5,223 nucleotides of DNA, taken from Prolixibacteraceae bacterium. GTDB lineage: Bacteria; Bacteroidota; Bacteroidia; Bacteroidales; Prolixibacteraceae. Shown piece by piece: positions 1 through 5,223 of the stretch. Both the position numbers and the translations under genes were made by a program. The stretch covers positions 1 through 5,223 of the forward strand of contig JAFGGF010000108.1 in the NCBI GenBank assembly GCA_016930735.1, given 5' to 3'. How positions within the stretch are numbered: the stretch's first letter is position 1; every line of letters starts with the position of its first letter. The notes beneath the pieces were generated by a model. That model had not been told where the DNA came from and searched no databases. It saw only the letters and a program-made list of their open reading frames with translations.

Positions 1-561
1 ATAATTGGTATCAGTAATTTCTTAAACTCTTTGTGGAAAAGAATCCCTGAAATACAAGTATTTCTGTTTTGTTCTGTTTTAAGTCTGGCATTGATTTCAA
101 TACCATTATTATTTAAGAAACAAAATATCAAACAGGTAATTATTCCTGTAGTAATAGGAGTTGCACTTGTTATTATCACTGGGAGAATTGAATTTCAACT
201 GAGACAAAAAAAATTAGGATTTAACAATTTAGATGCTGTTCAAGTAATTGATCTTTATGAAAAAGTATCAAAAGAAGGAGATATTGCTGCGATTTCAAAA
301 ATTGCTGTACACCCTAATTTACCTGATTCAATTCAAGAAAAACTCTCAGATTCAGAATTTATGGAAATCAGAAGAAACATTTCTTACGAAACAAATTCAA
401 AAGAAATCCTTATTAAACTATCATCAGATAAAGAATGGGAAGTTCGGCTTGCCGTTGCAACAAATAAATTGACACCTATTGAAATAATACACAATTTACA
501 AATAGACAAAAATGAAGATGTTAGAAATATTGCTAATTCAATGATTCAAAAAAGGAAATAA
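1..561 (+). CDS. Membrane protein with C-terminal LRV/HEAT-like repeats, 5' end outside window
   Basis: The frame is open from base 1 to a TAA at 559-561, with no upstream stop and no ATG near the left edge, so the gene most likely begins before the window. A TTG at 31 would be a possible start but nothing favours it. Counting from base 1 (186 residues), there are two hydrophobic segments at about residues 20-38 and 46-60, separated by a short basic loop. A charged, helix-rich tail follows from about residue 70. Within the tail, residues 92-180 show a repeating helical pattern of the type L..D...EVR.AVA.N..TP.EI...L..D....VR, which resembles leucine-rich-repeat-variant or HEAT-like repeats. 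This suggests a membrane-anchored protein-interaction domain facing the cytoplasm. The function is unknown. GC is about 28.5% by hand count, far below the downstream genes (about 44% over bases 961-1200), which suggests a foreign or accessory origin. Confidence 0.75.
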   Translation: MIGISNFLNSLWKRIPEIQVFLFCSVLSLALISIPLLFKKQNIKQVIIPVVIGVALVIITGRIEFQLRQKKLGFNNLDAVQVIDLYEKVSKEGDIAAISKIAVHPNLPDSIQEKLSDSEFMEIRRNISYETNSKEILIKLSSDKEWEVRLAVATNKLTPIEIIHNLQIDKNEDVRNIANSMIQKRK

Positions 562-571
562 AATAACATTT

Positions 572-606
572 CGCTAACAAAAGCTATATTTAACGCGGGA
601 TTCTGC
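572..606. repeat. Possible interspersed repeat or attC-like half-site after the low-GC gene
   Basis: Eleven bases after the stop of the first gene comes CGCTAACAAAAGC, then ATTTAACGCGGG. ATTTAAC fits the RYYYAAC form of an integron attC core. CGCTAAC...TTAACG-type ends are also seen in repeats that follow laterally acquired Bacteroidota genes; that is from memory and was not searched. No matching complementary half (a CCCGCGTTA-type sequence) is visible downstream, so at best this is one arm of a fold-back site. GC content rises from about this point onward. Confidence 0.25.
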
Positions 607-611
607 TGGTA

Positions 612-636
612 TTTCAATCGCAGTTCTTCATTGAAA
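612..636. repeat. Small inverted repeat, 7-bp arms
   Basis: TTTCAAT at 612-618 is the exact reverse complement of ATTGAAA at 630-636, with an 11-base loop. The stem is AT-rich and is not followed by a T-tract, so it is a poor intrinsic terminator. It may be part of the repeat just upstream, or chance. Confidence 0.2.
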
Positions 637-704
637 CTCTTCCAATCATTAATGATGAGAGTTCAGGCATAAAGGCTGTCTGGGAACCAAAACGAACAAT
701 ACTT

Positions 705-1754
705 ATGCAAACAACAAAATATATATTAATTGCCTTGATTATAGCTGCTTCAATATTAGAAACAGCAGCACAACCTGATACAAAGCTGCCTGAAGTTGAA
801 CTGATAGAAAACGAATTGATTTTTACCGAAGCCCCTTTTAAACAATGCCATGCCTCATCGCTTGCAGAATTATCAAATGGTAACATTATGGGTGTATTGT
901 TCGGGGGGACTTATGAGCGGCATCCTGATGTATGTATCTGGGGTTCTGTAAAAAGTACTGAAGTATGGAGCAAGCCTGTACTTCTGGCTGATGGGATTAT
1001 AAACGACTCTGTTCGTTACCCCACGTGGAATCCTGTCCTTTTTAAGACAAAAAACGACGAACTTTACCTGTTTTACAAAGTTGGGCCTTCTCCCGATAAA
1101 TGGTGGGGCATGTATAAAAAATCAACCGACGACGGGCAAACCTGGTCTGAACCGATAAAACTGCAGGAAAGTATATTGGGACCGGTAAAAAACAAACCAA
1201 TCTGCCTGCCGGGTGGCAGGATTATCAGCCCTTCGAGTGTGGAAAGGGGAAATATTTGGAATGCCCACATGGAACTTTCCGATGATGACGGGAATACATG
1301 GTCGAAGGTTTTAATTGATACTACAACAGGTTTTAAACTGATTCAACCTACACTGTTAACCCTGTCCGATGGAACTATCCTTGCCCTGATGAGGAGCGAT
1401 CAGAATTGTATTGTTGAAAGCAGGTCGGAAGATATGGGAGCCACATGGAGCAAACCCGAAAAAACAAATATTCCAAATCCGAACTCGGGAATTGATGCTG
1501 TTACTTTAAAAACAGGACTTTTGGTGCTTGTTTACAATCCTGAATCCGGTGGCGAGGAGTGGTCCAAAGGACGCAACAAACTATATGTTATGATTTCTGA
1601 AGACGGTAATATTTGGCGTAACGTTTATAAACTTGAAGACAAAACTTCGGGAGAATACAGTTATCCTGCCATCATTGAAACAAGCGATGGATCGGTGCAC
1701 ATTTCATATACTTACAACAGGGTCAATATAAAACACGTTGTACTAAAATTTTAA
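705..1754 (+). CDS. Exported sialidase-fold (BNR/Asp-box) protein, predicted glycosidase or lyase
   Basis: This 349-residue protein starts at ATG 705 and opens with a signal peptide (residues 1-22, basic start, hydrophobic core, cleavage likely A22|Q23), which fixes the start. The mature part is a beta-propeller of the sialidase superfamily, closest by eye to the BNR_2 / COG4692 'predicted neuraminidase' group. Asp boxes (S-x-D-x-G-x-T-W) lie at residues 140-147, 192-199 and 241-248, with a degenerate one at 298-304. Other group hallmarks are FGGTYERHPDV near 66-75, NPNSGIDAV at 258-266 and YSYPAIIETSDG at 318-329. The F/Y-R-I-P arginine motif of true GH33 sialidases is not visible, so the substrate is probably not sialic acid; related propellers act on other acidic or plant/algal glycans. 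It should act in the periplasm or at the cell surface. The barrel and GH5 genes downstream suggest a role in glycan breakdown. Length fits a single-domain family member. The fold is secure; the exact reaction is unknown. Confidence 0.85.
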   Translation: MQTTKYILIALIIAASILETAAQPDTKLPEVELIENELIFTEAPFKQCHASSLAELSNGNIMGVLFGGTYERHPDVCIWGSVKSTEVWSKPVLLADGIINDSVRYPTWNPVLFKTKNDELYLFYKVGPSPDKWWGMYKKSTDDGQTWSEPIKLQESILGPVKNKPICLPGGRIISPSSVERGNIWNAHMELSDDDGNTWSKVLIDTTTGFKLIQPTLLTLSDGTILALMRSDQNCIVESRSEDMGATWSKPEKTNIPNPNSGIDAVTLKTGLLVLVYNPESGGEEWSKGRNKLYVMISEDGNIWRNVYKLEDKTSGEYSYPAIIETSDGSVHISYTYNRVNIKHVVLKF

Positions 1755-1939
1755 GTTTGCTGATTCTGTAAAAGATTTCAACCAGTTAATTAAGAGGCAA
1801 TAAATCATACCTGAATATAAAAAGTCTCCTCTGCTGTGTTGATTAAAAAATTATTTCCAATTTTTCAGAATTAATTTCACCAATTATTCAAATTACTGAT
1901 TATCACCATTACATGAAATCCCACAACCAACTTAATTCA

Positions 1940-1970
1940 TTTAACAAAAAATTGACGGGAAGTATTTTTT
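1940..1970 (+). promoter_or_regulatory. Weak Bacteroidota-type promoter candidate for the barrel-GH5 pair
   Basis: TATTTTTT at 1963-1970 matches seven of eight positions of the Bacteroidota -7 element TAnnTTTG. TTTA at 1940-1943 lies 19 bases upstream, where a -33 TTTG is expected. Transcription would begin near 1977, giving a leader of about 27 bases before ATG 2004. The rest of the 249-base gap (1755-2003) shows no convincing hairpin plus T-tract terminator. The region is AT-rich, so chance matches are likely. Confidence 0.3.
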
Positions 1971-2003
1971 ATCGTAACTTAACCTGAGCAAAAAACCTGG
2001 ATT

Positions 2004-2573
2004 ATGAAAAAATCTGTAGTTATTCTAACTGTTTGTATTTTAATTTTATCAGTACAACTTAACGCCCAGAACAAAAAGTCAGCAATATTCAAAAACGATA
2101 AATCATCGCTTGGAATCGGGATTGGGCTCGACCATGGGGGGATTGGCGGTAATCTCACACTATATCCGACTAAAAATATTGGGGTATTTGGCGGATTTGG
2201 TTATGCTTTTGCCGGAGTTGGCTACAATGCCGGAGTAAAACTGCGTTTTGTTTCGGATAACCCAAAGTCGGGATATGTCCCTTACATTGTGGGAATGTAT
2301 GGTTACAATACGGTCATTCATGTAAAAAACGCCTCAAGTCTTGATAAGTTTTTTTATGGCCCTTCTGTCGGGATAGGTTTGGATATCCGCCCTGGAAACC
2401 CCGATAAAAAGAGTTACTGGTCGCTTTCGTTGCTTTACCCGGTGCGCAGCTCCGATGTGGAAGATTACCGCGAGGACCTCGAAAACCATCACAGTGTTGT
2501 ATTTGACAGCGAACTGATACCGCTGGCATTTACAATAAGTTACAGGCTGGTTATCAAATACTTTGATAATTGA
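2004..2573 (+). CDS. Predicted small outer-membrane beta-barrel protein
   Basis: This 189-residue protein starts at ATG 2004 with a clear signal peptide (MKK start, hydrophobic residues 5-19, likely cleavage A21|Q22). The mature part of about 168 residues is rich in Gly and aromatic residues and alternates in the manner of amphipathic strands. Likely strands are at about 36-42, 46-54, 58-70, 73-83, 91-98, 117-128, 138-145 and 172-186. That number and size suit an eight-stranded outer-membrane barrel. The last strand ends in the aromatic-containing segment LVIKYFDN, consistent with a barrel C-terminus. No enzymatic motif is visible and no named family is recognised. It stands 38 bases ahead of the GH5 gene and is probably cotranscribed with it, so it may be a surface partner of that enzyme. 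A periplasmic beta-rich protein is the main alternative. Confidence 0.7.
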   Translation: MKKSVVILTVCILILSVQLNAQNKKSAIFKNDKSSLGIGIGLDHGGIGGNLTLYPTKNIGVFGGFGYAFAGVGYNAGVKLRFVSDNPKSGYVPYIVGMYGYNTVIHVKNASSLDKFFYGPSVGIGLDIRPGNPDKKSYWSLSLLYPVRSSDVEDYREDLENHHSVVFDSELIPLAFTISYRLVIKYFDN

Positions 2574-2611
2574 AAAATGAACAATAGCCTTTATATGTTA
2601 AAATCAGAACC

Positions 2612-3652
2612 TTGAAAATAAAAGTATTACATTGGATTTTAACAGTTTTGACCCTCTGTTCGGTTATATTCTGTTCAGCACAGGAAATTCCCGGCAATGA
2701 TTCCCTTGCATTTGAAAGGAACAAAAATATTGGGAAGGGGATGAATATAGCCAATGCACTTGATGCACCGTATGAAGGTGCATGGGGCATGAAAATCAAA
2801 GAATCGTACATCGAAGAGATTGCAATGGCCGGATTTAATTCTGTACGGCTTCCGATTTGCTGGACGGCACATATTTCCGGGTCACCACCCTACTCAATCG
2901 ATCCAAATTTTCTGAACCGTGTGGATGAAATCCTTGGCTGGTGTTTTAAAAGAAACCTTACTGTAATTATCACAATCCACTATTTTAATGAATTATACGA
3001 CTATCCCGACGATGAGATAAACCGGCAAAAATTTCTTTCAATATGGGATCAGCTTACAAAACATTACCTTGGAACAAAACCGGACCACCTAATTTTTGAG
3101 CCCCTGAATGAGCCGCATAATAACCTCACTCCTGAAAAATGGAATAAAATGATCCCCGAAATTTTAAATGTAATACGGAAAACCGATACCGACCGCACTT
3201 TAATTATTGATATAGCAGAATGGGGTTATCATACTTTTATCGAACAATTAAAAATTCCTGAAAATGAACGGAATGTGATCGTAAGTGTCAGGTATTACCT
3301 ACCCTATGATTTTACAAACCAGGGGGCTTCATGGGCTATCGGTTCCGACGACTGGCGTGGAATTTCATGGACCGGAACTCCAGGACAGGAAGAAGCCGTT
3401 ATCGAACATTTGGAATTTATTAAAAAATGGTCGGAAAAAAACAACCGGCCCATAACCATCGGAGAATTCGGCGCCATTGTTGAAGCAATCCATGAACACA
3501 GGGTAATATGGACTAAATTTGTGCGTACACAATTTGAAAAATATGGTTTCAGCTGGTGCTATTTCGATTTTGGTGCCTCTTTTAAAGCCTATAATATTGA
3601 AAAAAACAAATGGCTGAAAGGCTTCCCAGATGTATTCTTCGATAAACATTAA
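2612..3652 (+). CDS. Exported GH5-like glycoside hydrolase with altered active-site residues
   Basis: This 346-residue protein starts at TTG 2612. No in-frame ATG occurs between the preceding in-frame stop (2585-2587) and Met44, and starting at Met44 would remove the signal peptide (residues 1-23, likely cleavage A23|Q24). The rest is a (beta/alpha)8 domain of the bacterial GH5 'cellulase' type. Landmarks are GMNIANALDAP at 43-53, R79 in GFNSVRLP, H123 in TIHYFNEL, N166-E167 in FEPLNEP (acid/base E167) and E285 in IGEFGA (nucleophile). Both catalytic glutamates are therefore present. Two usually invariant positions differ: the His of the HYY motif is R227, and the Trp of the C-terminal YW motif is F318 (W315 lies nearby). 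The usual FTHQ is FTNQ (N236). It should hydrolyse beta-glycans in the periplasm or outside the cell, but substrate and activity are uncertain. No carbohydrate-binding or type IX sorting domain is attached. It is probably in an operon with the barrel gene 38 bases upstream. The subfamily was not assigned. Confidence 0.87.
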   Translation: MKIKVLHWILTVLTLCSVIFCSAQEIPGNDSLAFERNKNIGKGMNIANALDAPYEGAWGMKIKESYIEEIAMAGFNSVRLPICWTAHISGSPPYSIDPNFLNRVDEILGWCFKRNLTVIITIHYFNELYDYPDDEINRQKFLSIWDQLTKHYLGTKPDHLIFEPLNEPHNNLTPEKWNKMIPEILNVIRKTDTDRTLIIDIAEWGYHTFIEQLKIPENERNVIVSVRYYLPYDFTNQGASWAIGSDDWRGISWTGTPGQEEAVIEHLEFIKKWSEKNNRPITIGEFGAIVEAIHEHRVIWTKFVRTQFEKYGFSWCYFDFGASFKAYNIEKNKWLKGFPDVFFDKH

Positions 3653-4032
3653 AAGTTTTCAGAATTTATATTGCAGCATTTTTATTAAATTAACCTTAAC
3701 ATCGTTTTCAGTGTATAACTTATAATTGACTAAAATTGTAAAAAGAAAAAAAATTAGTCTGACCAAATGAACTTGATTGTCTTGTATTTTTCAAAGATCT
3801 CATGCACTACCCTGAATTGCAACATATAACAACCTAACATTCCCAATAAAAAATAAAGCTTCTCTTCTATCTGTTATTCTTCAATTTAAAAATCTTATTA
3901 AAAAATTAACCTGTAAATAATCGGAATGACCCAACACTTTATTTTTAATAATTCTAAATCACATTATTTTTGCCTTATTGTAATCTCGAAATAGCAAAAT
4001 TTCAGCAAATCTGACTATTTTTACTGGCAAAT
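3653..4032. other. AT-rich intergenic region, no gene seen
   Basis: This 380-base gap carries no convincing gene. The longest ATG-initiated stretch noticed is a 20-codon frame at 3767-3829 with no support. No tRNA fold, CRISPR-like repeat or strong rho-independent terminator was found by eye after the GH5 stop. The octamer GTTTTCAG occurs at 3655-3662 and 3704-3711, which is within chance. The only positive signal is the promoter candidate near the right end. Confidence 0.6.
3942..3972 (+). promoter_or_regulatory. Bacteroidota sigma-type promoter candidate for the ATPase gene
   Basis: TATTTTTG at 3965-3972 is an exact match to the -7 consensus TAnnTTTG. TTTT at 3942-3945, 19 bases upstream, matches three of four positions of the -33 TTTG. 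Transcription would start near 3979, giving a leader of about 54 bases before ATG 4033. This supports independent expression of the ATPase gene from the upstream group. Confidence 0.42.
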
Positions 4033-5223
4033 ATGATTCATATGGATTCATTTAAGATCATTCATAATTCATTGCTTGAGGATCAGAATTTTCTTCTCTC
4101 CAGGGAATTGCTAAATCAGATCGATTGGTCGCACAGATTGATTTGTATCAAAGGATTCAGGGGAGTTGGCAAAACTTCATTTATTCTCGACCATATAAAG
4201 AAGGTATATCCCGGCGATGATTCTGTTCTTTTTATCAACCTGAATAATTTCTATTTCACTAAACGAAAGATTTATTCTTTTGCCGATGAATTTGCCAAAC
4301 TGGGTGGGAAAGTACTTTTCCTGGATCAGATACAGAAGTACCCCGACTGGTCGGCAGAACTAAGGATGTGTTATGATGAAATTCCGGATCTAAAAATTGT
4401 TTTTACATCATCGCCGGTATTACGGGTTGCGGAAGATAATCCTGACCTCGAAGGAATTGCAAGGATCTATCACCTCGAAGGCCTGTCATTCCGAGAATTC
4501 CTGAATTACAAAACAGGACAGGAATTTCCGGTTTATAAATTGGAAGATATCCTGAATAACCATGTTCAGATTTCGAAGGAAATTGTATCAAAGGTAAAAC
4601 CACTGGCATATTTCGGGCCATATCTTCAAAACGGGTATTTTCCTTATTTTATGAATGAATCCAGCTTTTTTACAGTTAAATTACTAAAAAACATCAATCT
4701 GGCTTTGGAAATTGATGTACCCTACCTGAACCAGATCGAACTGAAATATTTGTCGAAACTCAGAAAGCTGTTGTATATCATAGCTACCGAAACCCCGGTT
4801 ACACCTAATGTTAGTAAATTAGCGGCCGCTGTTGAAACATCACGTGCAACAATTATGAATTATCTGAAATACCTGAAGAATGCAAGGCTGATTAATTTAT
4901 TGTACAGCAACGGCAATGGCGAACCTGATCAGATGAAAAAACCTGATAAAGTTTATATGCACAATACAAACCTGCAATATGCAATTGCACCGGAAAATGC
5001 AGACAGTATCAATTTAAGGCATACTTTTTTCCTGAATCAAGTAGGTTATAAACATAAACTGGAATCAACGCCAGGTGCTGATTTCCTGGTTGATAAAAAA
5101 TATAAATTTATCGTTGGCGGCAGAAAAACATTACCTGAAAACGGGAAATACGGGGCTTCCGATATGATCGAAACAGGACTGGGGAATAAAATTCCATTAT
5201 GGTTGTTTGGATTCCTGTATTAA
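4033..5223 (+). CDS. AAA_14 / DUF4143 family ATPase, full length, with degenerate motifs
   Basis: This 396-residue protein runs from ATG 4033 to a TAA at the last base of the window; a second in-frame ATG at 4042 is an equally good start. The N-terminal half is an AAA_14 ATPase with an intact Walker A (G41-x-x-G-V-G-K47-T48) and a Walker B strand at 94-98 ending in D98. A winged-helix-like segment lies at about 255-290. The DUF4143 region ends in IPLWLFGFLY, the usual family C-terminus, so the gene is complete and of normal length. The family is widespread in bacteria and archaea; its function is poorly known, and its C-terminus is thought to be nuclease-like. Several signature residues differ from the consensus as I remember it: Q99 replaces the Walker B Glu, FTSSP (124-128) replaces FTGSS, EGI (140-142) replaces SRR, H330 replaces the Glu of RETFF, and I360 with R364 replaces the Glu and Lys of FE(I/V)GGK. 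The reading frame is unbroken. It may bind ATP without hydrolysing it well, or be decaying. Confidence 0.88.
   Translation: MIHMDSFKIIHNSLLEDQNFLLSRELLNQIDWSHRLICIKGFRGVGKTSFILDHIKKVYPGDDSVLFINLNNFYFTKRKIYSFADEFAKLGGKVLFLDQIQKYPDWSAELRMCYDEIPDLKIVFTSSPVLRVAEDNPDLEGIARIYHLEGLSFREFLNYKTGQEFPVYKLEDILNNHVQISKEIVSKVKPLAYFGPYLQNGYFPYFMNESSFFTVKLLKNINLALEIDVPYLNQIELKYLSKLRKLLYIIATETPVTPNVSKLAAAVETSRATIMNYLKYLKNARLINLLYSNGNGEPDQMKKPDKVYMHNTNLQYAIAPENADSINLRHTFFLNQVGYKHKLESTPGADFLVDKKYKFIVGGRKTLPENGKYGASDMIETGLGNKIPLWLFGFLY

Noticed and set aside
248..472. Second + strand frame of 74 codons inside the first gene
   Set aside because: It is Lys/Gln/Leu-rich, as expected from shifted reading of an AT-rich gene, while the main frame shows transmembrane helices and repeats.
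614..886. Minus-strand 90-codon open frame across the start of the propeller gene
   Set aside because: It lies opposite the signal-peptide region of a well-supported gene, has no recognisable domain, and is the kind of shadow frame expected there.
1792..1834. AGAGG and CCTCT as a possible terminator stem after the propeller gene
   Set aside because: The arms are only about 5 bases with a loop of some 30 bases and no T-tract follows, so it is not a credible terminator.
3365..3649. Minus-strand 94-codon open frame opposite the 3' end of the GH5-like gene
   Set aside because: It is entirely antisense to conserved GH5 coding sequence and shows no protein-like motif of its own.
3655..3711. Direct repeat GTTTTCAG, 49 bases apart
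   Set aside because: Eight bases in an AT-rich gap is within chance, there are no further copies, and it is not a CRISPR or attachment site.
3767..3829. 20-codon ATG frame in the intergenic gap
   Set aside because: It is too short, has no promoter or conserved feature of its own, and its composition matches the surrounding AT-rich sequence.

Overview
The window is moderately AT-rich and looks like a Bacteroidota chromosome. All genes lie on the + strand. None has a recognisable Shine-Dalgarno sequence. Three exported proteins have signal peptides ending in Ala followed by Gln. A TAnnTTTG-type -7 element sits upstream of the last gene. The last gene is an AAA_14/DUF4143 ATPase of the type common in Bacteroidota. 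The genus cannot be told from this.

Layout: (1) Bases 1-561 hold the 3' part of a low-GC gene (about 28.5% GC by hand count over bases 1-540). It encodes a small membrane protein with two transmembrane helices and a C-terminal block of LRV/HEAT-like helical repeats. (2) Bases 562-704 hold a repeat-like motif and then sequence that stays open in the frame of the next gene. (3) Bases 705-1754 encode an exported Asp-box (BNR) beta-propeller of the sialidase superfamily. (4) Bases 2004-2573 encode a small predicted outer-membrane beta-barrel. Bases 2612-3652, only 38 bases on, encode an exported GH5-like glycoside hydrolase that starts at TTG. (5) Bases 3653-4032 are a noncoding, AT-rich 380-base gap with one promoter candidate. 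(6) Bases 4033-5223 encode a full-length AAA_14/DUF4143 ATPase that ends exactly at the window end.

The three central genes make a small secreted or outer-membrane carbohydrate-related group (propeller hydrolase or lyase, barrel, GH5). No SusC/SusD pair, regulator or sugar kinase is visible, so this is either the edge of a larger locus or an orphan group. The first and last genes seem functionally unrelated to it and look like accessory-type genes.

The two most interesting points concern active sites. The GH5 protein keeps both catalytic glutamates but replaces two of the residues usually invariant in GH5 (His to Arg, Trp to Phe). The AAA_14/DUF4143 protein is intact and full-length but seems to have lost the Walker B glutamate, the sensor-1 and SRR signatures, and the acidic residues of its C-terminal nuclease-like region. 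These comparisons use remembered family consensus, not a computed alignment.
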